Shown: positions 7,758 through 17,233 of the stretch, one piece after another | Layout: every line of letters begins with the position of its first letter | Numbering within the stretch: the stretch's first letter is position 1 | IMG/VR virus record: IMGVR_UViG_3300020445_000892 | Coordinates: 1-64,000 of that record | Source of the DNA: a virus | DNA length: 64,000 bases | Direction: 5' to 3' (one strand) | Notes under the pieces: generated by a model | Databases searched by the model: none | What the model was told of the DNA's origin: nothing | The model's input: only the letters and a program-made list of their open reading frames with translations | Translations under genes and position numbers: made by a program

Positions 7758-7894
7758 TAGTCTGGTCGGTAATTTGGATGGTTGGAATCCTTATCGTAGC
7801 GGTAGGGGTGGTTCTCGTATACATATTTCAGTACGATAATTGGTATCCTAATTATGGGCAAGATGACACCACCAAGCAGAAAGAGCTGCTATAA
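7700..7894 (+). CDS. Small membrane protein
   Basis: The frame from 7700 gives 64 residues; an internal ATG at 7754 gives 46 and is coupled by ATGA to the preceding peptide. Residues about 19-42 are one strong membrane helix (MIVWSVIWMVGILIVAVG), followed by a polar tail (YDNWYPNYGQDD). No ribosome site decides between the starts. The 3' end overlaps the thermonuclease gene by 41 bases. Confidence 0.5.
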   Translation: MDGYFYWISKSFNLRIYRMIVWSVIWMVGILIVAVGVVLVYIFQYDNWYPNYGQDDTTKQKELL

Positions 7895-8399
7895 CTTTAG
7901 AGTAACGGAGATTAATCGTGTTGTTGACGGCGATACTATTGATGTCACCATTGATCTTGGGTTTGACTTATACAAGAAAGAAAGAGTTAGAGTTGCAGGA
8001 ATTGATACGCCAGAAAAAAGAACAAGAGACTTGGAAGAGAAGGCACTGGGAATAGATGCAACTAATTGGCTCAAAGGAACGTTAGAGGATACTATTAATG
8101 GAGATGATGAACTTACTATACGAACCGAACTTAAAGGTGGTATGGGTAAGTACGGTAGGCTTCTTGGCTGGTTATATGTTGGCGAAGACGATGTATCATT
8201 GAATGAGCAGATGATCGAAGAAGGTTATGCTTGGGAGTATGATGGTGGTACAAAGAATAAGAACTTCGAAGAATTAAGAGAGATACGTAAAAAATTAGGT
8301 ACACTCGTTGAAGAACCAACAGAAGGTGATCCACTTCCTGAAGTTGGTGATGGCTTCGTGGGTGGTACAGGTACATCTAACATTGCAGGTCCATTCTAA
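7854..8399 (+). CDS. Thermonuclease (SNase-fold)
   Basis: A 181-residue protein with the staphylococcal nuclease fold. The calcium-site motif VVDGDTIDV is at residues 23-31, RVRVAGIDTPE at 45-54 supplies the Arg35- and Glu43-equivalents, and GKYGRLLG about residue 100-107 supplies the second catalytic Arg. There is no signal peptide, so it acts in the host cytoplasm. The family cleaves DNA and RNA, giving 3'-phosphates. The last 30 residues are Gly/Pro/Glu-rich and outside the domain. It precedes the large terminase by 3 bases. It could degrade host DNA for nucleotide supply. Confidence 0.85.
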   Translation: MGKMTPPSRKSCYNFRVTEINRVVDGDTIDVTIDLGFDLYKKERVRVAGIDTPEKRTRDLEEKALGIDATNWLKGTLEDTINGDDELTIRTELKGGMGKYGRLLGWLYVGEDDVSLNEQMIEEGYAWEYDGGTKNKNFEELREIRKKLGTLVEEPTEGDPLPEVGDGFVGGTGTSNIAGPF

Positions 8400-8402
8400 T
8401 TT

Positions 8403-10052
8403 ATGGCAGAGAACCAGATATATCTTGGTAACCCGAATCTAAAGAAAGCAAACGTTGCCACAAACTTCACACCTAAACAGGTGAAGGAGTTTATTAAGTG
8501 CAGCAAAGATCCAATCTACTTTATTAAGAAGTATATTAAGATCGTTTCTTTGGATGAGGGTGTTATCCCATTTAACCTCTATGATTTCCAAGAGGATATG
8601 GTGAATCGTTTCCATAACAAACGATTCAATATTGCTAAGCTTCCAAGACAGTCTGGTAAATCAACGGTTGTAACATCGTATCTACTTTGGTATGTAATTT
8701 TTAATCCTAATGTCAACGTCGCAATCCTCGCAAACAAAGCAGCCACTGCAAGAGAAATGTTGGGTCGCTTACAACTTTCTTATGAGAATCTTCCTAAATG
8801 GATGCAACAAGGTATTATTGGCTGGAACAAAGGGTCAGTGGAATTGGAGAACGGAAGCCGTCTCTTGGCTGCAAGTACTAGTGCTAGTGCTGTTAGGGGT
8901 ATGTCCTTTAACGTTATATTTTTGGACGAATTCGCGTTTGTTCCGAATAATATTGCTGAACAGTTTTTTAGTTCTGTCTATCCTACTATATCTTCTGGTA
9001 AGTCAACTAAAGTTATTATCATATCTACCCCTCACGGGATGAATATGTTCTACAAACTCTGGCACGATGCAGAGCGTGGAACTAATGAATACACACATAC
9101 TGAGGTACATTGGTCTCAGGTTCCAGGCAGAGATGCTGAATGGAAAGAACAAACCATACGTAATACATCAGAGCAACAGTTCAGAGTTGAGTTCGAATGT
9201 GAATTCCTAGGATCTGTTGACACATTAATATCAGCATCTAAACTAAGAGCATTAGCTTATGATGATCCTATAACCAGTAGTAAAGGACTTGACGTTTATG
9301 AAGACCCTATCCCTGAACATAATTACACAATTACGGTTGATGTGGCACGAGGTATCGATGGAGATTATAGTGCTTTCACTGTATTTGATACTACTACAAT
9401 TCCTTATAAATTAGTTGCCAAATATAGAAACAATACAATTAAACCCCTTATCTTCCCAGATATTATTGTTGAAGTTGCTAAGGGATATAATGAAGCGTAC
9501 ATATTAATTGAAGTTAATGACGTTGGTGCACAGGTAGCAGACATCGTTCAGTACGATTTAGAATATGAAAATTTATTGATGTGTGCTATGAGAGGACGTG
9601 CTGGTCAGGTAGTAGGTCAAGGGTTCTCAGGTGGTAAGGTACAACTTGGTGTTAAAATGAGTTCTACCGTGAAGAAGGTAGGGTGTTCTAACCTTAAAGG
9701 ATTAGTAGAAGACGATAAAATACTTATTAATGATTACGATACTATCGCTGAACTAACCACCTTCATTCAAAAGGGTCAATCTTGGCAAGCAGAAGAAGGG
9801 TGTCACGATGACATAGCAATGTGTTTGGTTATGTTTGCGTGGTTATCTGTACAAGATTATTTTAAAGAACTTCACGACAATGATGTTCGTAAGAGAATGT
9901 ATGAAGAACAGAGAGAAGCAATAGATGCTGATATGGCTCCATTTGGTTTTATTAGTGACGGTATGGATGATGAATCATTTGTGGATGGAGAAGGAGATCG
10001 TTGGCACGTAGATGAATATGGGGATAGAGCATTTATGTGGGAGTACCGTTGA
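8403..10052 (+). CDS. gp17: gp17 large terminase (packaging ATPase/nuclease)
   Basis: A 549-residue protein with the T4 gp17 plan. The N-terminal ATPase has Walker A RQSGKST at 82-88 and Walker B VIFLDEFAF at 171-179. The C-terminal RNase H-like nuclease has its first Asp in ITVDVARGIDGDYSA and a further acidic site in HDDIAMCLVMF. It drives DNA into the prohead and makes the headful cut. It is slightly shorter than T4 gp17 (610), mainly at the N-terminus. The stop at 10052 is followed by a late-type promoter for gp18. Confidence 0.97.
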   Translation: MAENQIYLGNPNLKKANVATNFTPKQVKEFIKCSKDPIYFIKKYIKIVSLDEGVIPFNLYDFQEDMVNRFHNKRFNIAKLPRQSGKSTVVTSYLLWYVIFNPNVNVAILANKAATAREMLGRLQLSYENLPKWMQQGIIGWNKGSVELENGSRLLAASTSASAVRGMSFNVIFLDEFAFVPNNIAEQFFSSVYPTISSGKSTKVIIISTPHGMNMFYKLWHDAERGTNEYTHTEVHWSQVPGRDAEWKEQTIRNTSEQQFRVEFECEFLGSVDTLISASKLRALAYDDPITSSKGLDVYEDPIPEHNYTITVDVARGIDGDYSAFTVFDTTTIPYKLVAKYRNNTIKPLIFPDIIVEVAKGYNEAYILIEVNDVGAQVADIVQYDLEYENLLMCAMRGRAGQVVGQGFSGGKVQLGVKMSSTVKKVGCSNLKGLVEDDKILINDYDTIAELTTFIQKGQSWQAEEGCHDDIAMCLVMFAWLSVQDYFKELHDNDVRKRMYEEQREAIDADMAPFGFISDGMDDESFVDGEGDRWHVDEYGDRAFMWEYR

Positions 10053-10064
10053 AACAGAGGGAAT

Positions 10065-10072
10065 CATAAATA
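10065..10072 (+). promoter_or_regulatory. Late promoter-like octamer CATAAATA
   Basis: Seven of eight match to TATAAATA, 43 bases before the gp18 ATG, which has AAGGAG at about 10100. It would drive gp18 and gp19. Confidence 0.65.
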
Positions 10073-10115
10073 ATTTCAAGACTAATTGATAGAATTTTTC
10101 AAGGAGATTTAAACA

Positions 10116-12896
10116 ATGGCATCCACCCAACTTTCGCCAGGGGTTGTTGTACTTGAAAAGGATCTCACTACAGTGGCTAACGCCACACTTGATAATGTTG
10201 CGGTGGTAGTAGGTTCCTTTGAAAAAGGTCCAGTAAATAAGATAGTAGATATAACTTCTGAGAAGGAGTTGCTATCTGTATTTGGTAGACCTAACGATTA
10301 CAACTACGAGTACTGGTACAACGCTGCTCAGTTCCTATTGTACGGCGGTACATTAAAAGTTATTCGTGCGAACTCAACCTCGCTTAAGAACGGAATTGAT
10401 ACTGCTCAGACTACATCTTCAACCTTCAGTGCTAGTGATACTACACTGACTGTTTCAAGTGCAGCTGATATAGCAGTTGATGATTACCTCTTAATTGACG
10501 CTGAGATTGTTAAGGTAACAGTGATTTCTTCACTAGACCTAACAGTACAACGTGGACAGCTATCAACTTCTGCAGTTAGTCACGCTGCTTCTTCCTCAAT
10601 CACATTGATTGAAGATGCTGGCACTTCTACCACAATGAACCAAGGAGGAACCTTGGCTGCTGGTGGAACAACTCTAACCGTTACATCTGTTGCTTCACTT
10701 GGTGTTAGTACAAACGATTACATCAAGATCGCTGATGAAATTCTAAGAATTTCTGGAATTTCTGGAAACGACTTGACTGTTGCTCGTGGTGCACTAGAGA
10801 CCACTGCTGCATCTCAAACAGATGGACAGACAGTTACTAGATTAGCAGTAACTGCTGCTAAGACCACAATCAACGAGACAACTTCTACAGGTGTTACCGT
10901 ACCTATCATACGTAACCTTGAAGAGTACGAAGCAAACGTTGAGTCTGGTTCTAACGCTTGGAAGTGGGGTTCTAGACATCCAGGTACATACGGTAATTCA
11001 CTCCGTGTTGTTACTACTGATGCTGGTCCTGATCAAATTCTTTCTCTTGCTCAACCAAGTAGTGCTGAGTGGGAATTCCAAACAACTAGTGCGGTAGCAT
11101 ACAGTGCAGCAAATGCAACTGCTAAGATCTATCGTTACACAGTCGTAGCAACTCTTGATGCTCCTTCAATTTCTGGTGATTTTAATACTGGAGAATTTTG
11201 GAGAGCAGAGACTGATGCAGCATCACCTGTAGGTATTGCAGTACAAGGTACTGTAACTGCATATGATCCTATCACTCGCAAGATTGAACTTGCTGTCAAT
11301 TACTCTCTATCATCTGACGTTCTTGAAGTCGGTGATGTTATTGCTCTTTGGACTGCTGCTTCTGGTGGATCTAAGACTGGAGACAAGGCAAAGGTAAGTG
11401 TCATCAACCGTCAGCTACACATTATTAAAGATTCAAACGCTAATAGATTCGAACCAAACTACACCATCGAAGATGACAATGGTGGTGGTTCACCAAATAT
11501 AACTGTTGCTGCTGTACGCTCTGAGTATGATGAGCGTTATTTCGGTGGTAGTCAGAAATGGAACGCAGTTGCTCCACGTCCTACAACCTCACCTTGGGTT
11601 GCTGATCGTGGTGGTGCTGATGACCAAATGCATATCATCATCCTTGATGGAGATGGAAAACTAACTGGTACTCCTGGATCTGTTCTTGAGAAGTTCCTCT
11701 TTGTATCTAAAGCAGCTGATGCTAAAGGTGTTCAAGGAGAGACAATCTACTATAAGGATGTCATTAAGAACAATTCACAGTACATATACTGGGGATCACA
11801 CGAGACCTCAGAGTTGTATGATGTAAATGGATCTGCTAACGGAGATTGGGGACAATCAGGTATTGGTACCCAGTTCGATTTGATTAAGCAACAATTACCA
11901 ATCAAAACGAATGAAACATCTCTAGGTAGAGAAATCATCGGTACAACAAATGGTTCAACTGTCAAGCACACCATACAAGGTGGTGTTGATGGTTATACCT
12001 TAGCACGTGGAGAGATCCTAGCTGCATTTGACCTTGTTGCTGACAAAGAAACTATTGATGTTGACTACATCCTAATGGGTCCATCATTGGCAGACACCAG
12101 CGACACTGTTGCAAAAGCACAAAAGATCATTGACATCGCTGCTACACGTAAAGATTGTATGGCATTTATCTCTCCATCACGTGCAGATGTGATTGGACAG
12201 AGCGATACCAACGTCATAGTAAATCGTACGATTGATTTCTTCGATCAGTTATCTTCTACTTCTTACGCTGTATTTGATAACAACTACAAGTACATCTATG
12301 ACAAGTACAACGACAAGTATCGTTATATTGCTTGTAACGCTGACCTTGCAGGACTAACATTAAGCACAACTCTGAATTCAGAAGCTTGGTTCTCACCTGC
12401 AGGATTCAATAGAGGTCAGTTAAGGAACGCAATTAAATTAGCATATTCTCCTCTAAAAGATCATAGAGATCGCTTGTATGCTGCACGTATTAACCCAGTA
12501 GTAGCATTCCCTGGTGAGGGTATCGTACTATTCGGTGATAAGACTGCACTATCTTACCAGTCTGCATTCGACAGAATTAACGTTCGTCGTTTGTTCTTGG
12601 TACTAGAAGATGCTATCTCAGAAGCAGCTAAGACACAACTATTCGAATTGAATGACGAGTTCACTCGTGCTTCATTCAAGAATATTGTGGAACCATTCCT
12701 ACGTAGTGTTCAGTCACGTCGTGGTGTAGTGGACTTCCTAGTTGTTTGCGACAGCAGCAACAACCCACCCGAAGCAATTGATCGTGGGGAATTCTTTGCG
12801 GAGATATTCGTGAAGCCTACGAGGTCGATCAATTACATCACACTTACCTTCACTGCTACTAGAACTGGTTCTAGTTTCGCTGAAGTAACTAGCTGA
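10116..12896 (+). CDS. gp18: gp18 contractile tail sheath
   Basis: A 926-residue sheath protein with the N-terminus LSPGVVVLEKDLTTV and the conserved C-terminal domain (SRADVIGQ, NRGQLRNAIKLAYSP, RSVQSRRGVVDFLVVCD). T4 gp18 has 659 residues. The extra length includes two tandem beta repeats at residues about 107-165 and 184-243, both with TLTV(S/T)S, (D)DY(L/I)xI(D/A)xEI and DLTV(Q/A)RG. These would face outward on the sheath. The gene has its own late promoter and is followed by gp19 after 31 bases containing AAGGAG. Confidence 0.95.
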   Translation: MASTQLSPGVVVLEKDLTTVANATLDNVAVVVGSFEKGPVNKIVDITSEKELLSVFGRPNDYNYEYWYNAAQFLLYGGTLKVIRANSTSLKNGIDTAQTTSSTFSASDTTLTVSSAADIAVDDYLLIDAEIVKVTVISSLDLTVQRGQLSTSAVSHAASSSITLIEDAGTSTTMNQGGTLAAGGTTLTVTSVASLGVSTNDYIKIADEILRISGISGNDLTVARGALETTAASQTDGQTVTRLAVTAAKTTINETTSTGVTVPIIRNLEEYEANVESGSNAWKWGSRHPGTYGNSLRVVTTDAGPDQILSLAQPSSAEWEFQTTSAVAYSAANATAKIYRYTVVATLDAPSISGDFNTGEFWRAETDAASPVGIAVQGTVTAYDPITRKIELAVNYSLSSDVLEVGDVIALWTAASGGSKTGDKAKVSVINRQLHIIKDSNANRFEPNYTIEDDNGGGSPNITVAAVRSEYDERYFGGSQKWNAVAPRPTTSPWVADRGGADDQMHIIILDGDGKLTGTPGSVLEKFLFVSKAADAKGVQGETIYYKDVIKNNSQYIYWGSHETSELYDVNGSANGDWGQSGIGTQFDLIKQQLPIKTNETSLGREIIGTTNGSTVKHTIQGGVDGYTLARGEILAAFDLVADKETIDVDYILMGPSLADTSDTVAKAQKIIDIAATRKDCMAFISPSRADVIGQSDTNVIVNRTIDFFDQLSSTSYAVFDNNYKYIYDKYNDKYRYIACNADLAGLTLSTTLNSEAWFSPAGFNRGQLRNAIKLAYSPLKDHRDRLYAARINPVVAFPGEGIVLFGDKTALSYQSAFDRINVRRLFLVLEDAISEAAKTQLFELNDEFTRASFKNIVEPFLRSVQSRRGVVDFLVVCDSSNNPPEAIDRGEFFAEIFVKPTRSINYITLTFTATRTGSSFAEVTS

Positions 12897-12927
12897 TTTC
12901 AAGAGAACTAATTAAGGAGACACACAA

Positions 12928-13599
12928 ATGGCAGAATCACAACCAGGACAGGTAGAACAATCGGCGGTCAGAGCCCCGATTTTCTCCTTCCGTGACCAAG
13001 TAAGGGACTTTGCTCGTCCCAATCTGTTCCAATGTGAGATCTATGCACCTCCTGTCCTACAGGATGGAGTAACACCACAGTCAGGTGGTGTATCAGGATC
13101 ATCATCAGAAGGAGTAGAGAACGCAGCAGGAGGATCACAACTCAATGCATCAGAAGCATCTGCTTTTGGTACCTTCCTTGTGAAGGCAGCAAACATTCCA
13201 GCATCTACTGTTGGAGTTGTTGAGGTTCCCTATCGTGGACGTATGCTTAAGATTGCTGGAGACCGTAACTTTGAACCTTGGACTGTAACCGTACTTAACG
13301 ACCAGTCATTTAAGTTCAGAGCATTCTTCGAATCTTGGTCAACAAACATCCAAGCATTGCAACAGAATTTCCAGAACTCTAACACCATCGCTGATTATCA
13401 GGCAATGGCAAAGGTTAGACAGATGGATAGAAAAGGAAAGATCATTCGTACCTATAGGTTCGAAGGTATTTGGCCATCTAATATCAGTGCTATTGATTTA
13501 GATTGGGGTAACAATGACACACCAGAAGAGTATACTGTAGAGTTCCAAGTTCAGTACTGGACATACGATACAGACATCAACACTGGTAACGCTGGATAA
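12928..13599 (+). CDS. gp19: gp19 tail tube
   Basis: A 223-residue tube protein. It matches T4 gp19 at FARPNLFQCEI, KIAGDRNFEPWTVTVLND, GIWPSNISAIDLDW and the terminal QVQYW. T4 gp19 has 163 residues; the excess is a Gly/Ser/Gln-rich insert at residues about 43-88 and a longer N-terminus. The insert falls early in the fold. It stacks in hexameric rings inside the gp18 sheath and forms the DNA conduit. Confidence 0.95.
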   Translation: MAESQPGQVEQSAVRAPIFSFRDQVRDFARPNLFQCEIYAPPVLQDGVTPQSGGVSGSSSEGVENAAGGSQLNASEASAFGTFLVKAANIPASTVGVVEVPYRGRMLKIAGDRNFEPWTVTVLNDQSFKFRAFFESWSTNIQALQQNFQNSNTIADYQAMAKVRQMDRKGKIIRTYRFEGIWPSNISAIDLDWGNNDTPEEYTVEFQVQYWTYDTDINTGNAG

Positions 13600-13614
13600 G
13601 CGGTTCACAACCCT

Positions 13615-13622
13615 GCTAAATA
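13615..13622 (+). promoter_or_regulatory. Late promoter-like octamer GCTAAATA
   Basis: Lies 23 bases before the portal gene, in the gap after gp19. GCTAAATA is also found at 39230, 42814 and, on the - strand, at 42731. Confidence 0.65.
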
Positions 13623-13645
13623 GTAGGTCAGACAAAACGAGATAG

Positions 13646-15271
13646 ATGTCACAACTTTTTGGTTATTCTCTTGAACGAGCCAAGAAGGGTCAGGCTACTG
13701 GCCCTTCTTTCGTGCGTAAAGAGTCAGATGATGCGGCTACACCAGTCGCAGGTGGAGGGTACTTTGGTACCGCCATTGATCTTGATGGAACATTTAAAGA
13801 TGAGAATGATCTCATCCGTCGTTATCGCTCTATGTCAATTCATCCTGAATGTGACAGAGCAATCGATGATGTGGTCAATGAAGCAATCGCAGGTGATGTA
13901 GATGATACACCTGTAGAAGTAGAACTAAGTAATTTAAAAGTCGGTGCTGGAATTAAGAAGCAAATCAGAGAAGAGTTTGTAAACTGTCTGAGACTTCTTG
14001 ATTTTGACAAGATGGCATATGATATTTTTAGACGTTGGTATATTGATGGGAAGTTATACTATCATAAAGTAATTGATGTTAAGAATCCCCGTGGTGGAAT
14101 CACGGAACTTAGGTATGTGGATCCTCGTAAGATTCGCAAAGTCGTGGAGATGGAGAACAAGAAGGATAAACAACATCTTGATCCACGTACACTAGAAGCT
14201 AACTTAGCTCCTAAGACTGCAGAGTACTACGTGTACAATCCCAAGGGGATGCGTGCAGGTATGGAGACTTCTGGTATGAAGATTGCACCTGATGCAATTT
14301 CTTTCTGCCACAGTGGTTTGAAAGATATGAATAAGAATGTGATTATGTCACATTTGCACAAGGCAATTAAAGCACTTAACCAGCTGAGGATGATTGAAGA
14401 CTCGCTGGTTATCTATCGTTTGAGCCGTGCACCAGAACGTCGTATTTTCTACATTGATGTAGGAAATCTTCCAAAGCAAAAAGCAGAACAGTACCTCCGT
14501 GAGGTAATGTCTCGCTATAGAAACAAGTTAGTATACAACGCAGATACAGGAGAAATAAGAGATGACAGAAAATTTATGTCAATGCTCGAAGACTTCTGGT
14601 TACCCAGAAGAGAAGGAGGACGAGGTACTGAAATCACTACGCTCCCAGGTGGACAAAATCTTGGAGAACTTGAGGATGTCAAGTACTTCCAAAAGAAACT
14701 ATACCGTGCATTAAACGTTCCAGAGTCACGGTTAGAATCTGATTCAACATTTAATTTAGGTCGTGCTGCTGAGATCACACGAGATGAAATTAAATTCCAA
14801 AAGTTTGTCACAAGATTGAGGAAGAAGTTCAGTTATCTATTCCACGATCTACTTAAGACACAATTAGTTCTGAAAGGTATCATCAGTCTTGAGGACTGGG
14901 ATGATATGTCAGAACACATCCAGTACAACTTCATTGCTGACAACTACTTCGCTGAACTGAAGGAGAAAGAGATGCTTACTGAGCGTCTAAACCTAGTCAC
15001 TGCAATGGATCCATTTGCTGGCCGTTACTTCTCACTTGAATATATCCGTCGTCATATTCTTAGACATACTGACGCAGAGATCAATGAGATTGACGAACAG
15101 ATTGAGGATGAAATCGAGAAGGGTGTCTTACCAGATCCCGCAACGATTGACCCTGCCACTGGTATGCCTATCGAAGATCCTGCAGCTATGGAAGGCGAAG
15201 GGATGGAAGAAGAGGCTCCAATTGGCATAGATAATGTAGAACCTGCGGACTATAAACGTGGGGAATTCTAA
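13646..15271 (+). CDS. gp20: gp20 portal protein
   Basis: A 541-residue protein, close to T4 gp20 (524). Recognisable family segments are DENDLIRRYRSMSIHPE with DRAIDDVVNEAI, SRAPERRIFYIDVGNLP and the stretch ending in ALNVPESRLESDS. Twelve copies form the portal ring at the unique head vertex through which DNA enters and leaves. The C-terminus is acidic (IDEQIEDEIEKG). The sequence is the usual diversity marker of cyanomyoviruses. It is followed by the gp67-like core gene. Confidence 0.97.
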   Translation: MSQLFGYSLERAKKGQATGPSFVRKESDDAATPVAGGGYFGTAIDLDGTFKDENDLIRRYRSMSIHPECDRAIDDVVNEAIAGDVDDTPVEVELSNLKVGAGIKKQIREEFVNCLRLLDFDKMAYDIFRRWYIDGKLYYHKVIDVKNPRGGITELRYVDPRKIRKVVEMENKKDKQHLDPRTLEANLAPKTAEYYVYNPKGMRAGMETSGMKIAPDAISFCHSGLKDMNKNVIMSHLHKAIKALNQLRMIEDSLVIYRLSRAPERRIFYIDVGNLPKQKAEQYLREVMSRYRNKLVYNADTGEIRDDRKFMSMLEDFWLPRREGGRGTEITTLPGGQNLGELEDVKYFQKKLYRALNVPESRLESDSTFNLGRAAEITRDEIKFQKFVTRLRKKFSYLFHDLLKTQLVLKGIISLEDWDDMSEHIQYNFIADNYFAELKEKEMLTERLNLVTAMDPFAGRYFSLEYIRRHILRHTDAEINEIDEQIEDEIEKGVLPDPATIDPATGMPIEDPAAMEGEGMEEEAPIGIDNVEPADYKRGEF

Positions 15272-15274
15272 ATA
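15267..15274 (+). promoter_or_regulatory. Late promoter-like octamer TCTAAATA
   Basis: Overlaps the gp20 stop and lies 19 bases before the gp67-like gene. Confidence 0.55.
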
Positions 15275-15293
15275 ATACTGATGAGGACTTATT

Positions 15294-15509
15294 ATGCCTA
15301 GCATTCCAGCTACTGAAATTGTTGACAAACTGTTTTCCGATAAAAAGGATTTAAGCGGTGAAGTTAATGATGCAATGATGGCACTCTCTCAAGATGCTCT
15401 AGATCAGAGAAGACAAGAGATTGCAAAAGATTGGTTAAAAGATTCTGAACCTGAAACTGAAGTAACACCAGAGGAGACACCTAATGAAACTGATAACGGA
15501 ACAGATTGA
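15294..15509 (+). CDS. gp67: gp67-like prohead core protein
   Basis: A 71-residue protein located between gp20 and gp21, the place of gene 67 in T4. It resembles T4 gp67 in a helical region followed by an acidic tail: EIAKDWLKDSEPETE aligns with T4 ARNFLIEGEEPEDE. gp67 is a minor scaffold component that is destroyed by gp21. It overlaps the gp21 start by 26 bases. Confidence 0.75.
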   Translation: MPSIPATEIVDKLFSDKKDLSGEVNDAMMALSQDALDQRRQEIAKDWLKDSEPETEVTPEETPNETDNGTD

Positions 15510-16137
15510 AGACATTCAAGTACTTGAAGAGAGTACAAAGAGTGGTAAGAAAAATCTGTATATCGAAGGCACGTTTCTCCAAGGCGAGATTAAAAATCGC
15601 AATGGAAGGATGTATCCTATGGCTACTCTCCGAAGAGAAGTTGGTAAATACAACGAAAGCTTCGTTAAGTCAGGTAGAGCACTTGGAGAACTCGGTCACC
15701 CCGAAGGTCCAACAGTTAACCTAGATAGAGTATCTCATCTAATCACATCTTTGCAAGAAGATGGAACAAACTTCAAAGGAAGAGCACGTATCCTTGAGAC
15801 CCCTATGGGTAACATTGCTAGGTCTCTTTTAGGAGAAGGAGTCAAATTAGGGGTATCCTCACGCGGGATTGGATCCCTAAGAAGGACTAGTGAAGGTGTA
15901 AATGTTGTCGCTGATGACTTTATGCTTGCCACTGCTGCTGATATTGTGGCAGATCCCAGTGCACCAGACGCTTTTGTGTCTGGAATAATGGAAGGAAAGG
16001 AGTGGGTCTGGGAGAATAATCTTCTCAAAGAACGTGAACTCCGCACAATTAAGCAAGGTTTGGACAATGCTCCAAACGCAAAAGTAATCGAAGAGATGAA
16101 AGTTTCCGCATTCGCAAAACTTATGAACTCTCTATAG
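15484..16137 (+). CDS. gp21: gp21 prohead maturation protease
   Basis: A 217-residue protein of the herpesvirus-type serine protease family. LYIEGTFLQGEIKNRNGR matches the T4 region LYIEGIFMQAEVVNRNKR. His72 in ELGHPEG and Ser125/126 in GVSSRGIGSL are the catalytic residues. It cuts scaffold, gp23 and internal proteins after (I/L)xE. This matters because several late proteins in the window carry that motif. T4 gp21 has 212 residues. Confidence 0.96.
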   Translation: MKLITEQIEDIQVLEESTKSGKKNLYIEGTFLQGEIKNRNGRMYPMATLRREVGKYNESFVKSGRALGELGHPEGPTVNLDRVSHLITSLQEDGTNFKGRARILETPMGNIARSLLGEGVKLGVSSRGIGSLRRTSEGVNVVADDFMLATAADIVADPSAPDAFVSGIMEGKEWVWENNLLKERELRTIKQGLDNAPNAKVIEEMKVSAFAKLMNSL

Positions 16138-16139
16138 AT

Positions 16140-16147
16140 TATAAATA
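16140..16147 (+). promoter_or_regulatory. Late promoter TATAAATA (exact consensus)
   Basis: A perfect match to the T4 late promoter 45 bases before gp22. The gp22-gp23 gap has none, so both genes are probably read from here. Confidence 0.75.
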
Positions 16148-16192
16148 TTTTTTAGATTAATTCCAGTAAGAATTTATTAAGGAGACAAACTA

Positions 16193-17188
16193 ATGTCGGA
16201 TGAAACAGTAAAGGCATCTGAAGAACAAACCCAAGAGGTCACCGAAGCTAAGTTCGACGGTGCCGTTGCTGATGGTTCTTCACTCGGATCAGTCGAAGTT
16301 CTCGGTGGACCTACACCTCAGAACTCAAAGCCTGATGATGAGAGCAACAAGATTAAGACACCAACTCAGACTCAAGCGTCTGCACCTAAGACAAAACCAT
16401 CTGCTGCAAGCAGCAAGAAGGCTGAGTCTGTAGAAGCAGAGAATGCTGATGGTGAACAGTTAATCGAGATCGATGTATCTCAAGATGTTGCAGCATTAAC
16501 CGAAGGAGAAGAACTCTCCGAAGAGTTCAAGACTAAAGCAGCAACAATCTTCGAAGCTGCAGTCGTCTCTCGCCTCAATGAGGAACTTGAGAAAGTACAC
16601 GAAGAGTACACCAAGTCCTTAACAGAGGAAATCCAAATTGTTAAGACTGAATTGGCCGAGAAGGTCGATGAATATCTAACCTATGCAGTTCAAGGTTGGA
16701 TGGACAATAACAAACTCGCAGTTGATACTGGTCTCAAAGCAGAGATCGCTGAGAGTGTTGTAGACGGTCTTAAAAAAGTTTTCGTCGAGAACCATATTGA
16801 GGTTCCCGAAGAAAAGGCAGATGTTCTTCAATCGATGGCATCTGAACTTGATTCAATGGAAGCAAAACTCAACGAGCAAATTGAAAAGAATGTAAGCCTC
16901 AACTCTACAGTTGCAGGTTTCGTTAAGAATGGGATTGTGAGCGAGGTTTCTGAGGGACTAGCATCTACCGAAAAGGAGAAGCTAGCATCTTTATCAGAAG
17001 GGGTTGAGTTTGAAGATGAAGAGTCATTCCGCAGCAAGGTAGAAACTCTGAAGGAGTCGTACTTCTCCAGCAAGCCAGCGAAAGCTGACAGTGAAACCGT
17101 TGCAGAAGACGTACAACCAGTTGTGGACAGCGAAATCACAGAGTCTATGTCACGTTACGTAGATGCTCTGAAGCGTTTCAAAGCCTAA
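16193..17188 (+). CDS. gp22: gp22 major prohead scaffold
   Basis: A 331-residue, highly charged, helical protein between gp21 and gp23. The first 100 residues are polar and low-complexity, and residues about 110-290 are long coiled-coil (EELEKVHEEYTKSLTEEIQ and onward). T4 gp22 has 269 residues. It forms the inner core around which gp23 assembles and is then digested by gp21. A GGAG ribosome site precedes the ATG. Assignment rests on position and composition. Confidence 0.9.
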   Translation: MSDETVKASEEQTQEVTEAKFDGAVADGSSLGSVEVLGGPTPQNSKPDDESNKIKTPTQTQASAPKTKPSAASSKKAESVEAENADGEQLIEIDVSQDVAALTEGEELSEEFKTKAATIFEAAVVSRLNEELEKVHEEYTKSLTEEIQIVKTELAEKVDEYLTYAVQGWMDNNKLAVDTGLKAEIAESVVDGLKKVFVENHIEVPEEKADVLQSMASELDSMEAKLNEQIEKNVSLNSTVAGFVKNGIVSEVSEGLASTEKEKLASLSEGVEFEDEESFRSKVETLKESYFSSKPAKADSETVAEDVQPVVDSEITESMSRYVDALKRFKA

Positions 17189-17233
17189 ATGACTAATTGA
17201 TTAAAACTACTATTTCCAAGGAGAAAAAAAGCA

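Noticed and set aside
7622-7861. 79-codon - strand frame
   Set aside because: It mirrors the membrane protein gene and has no ribosome site or promoter.
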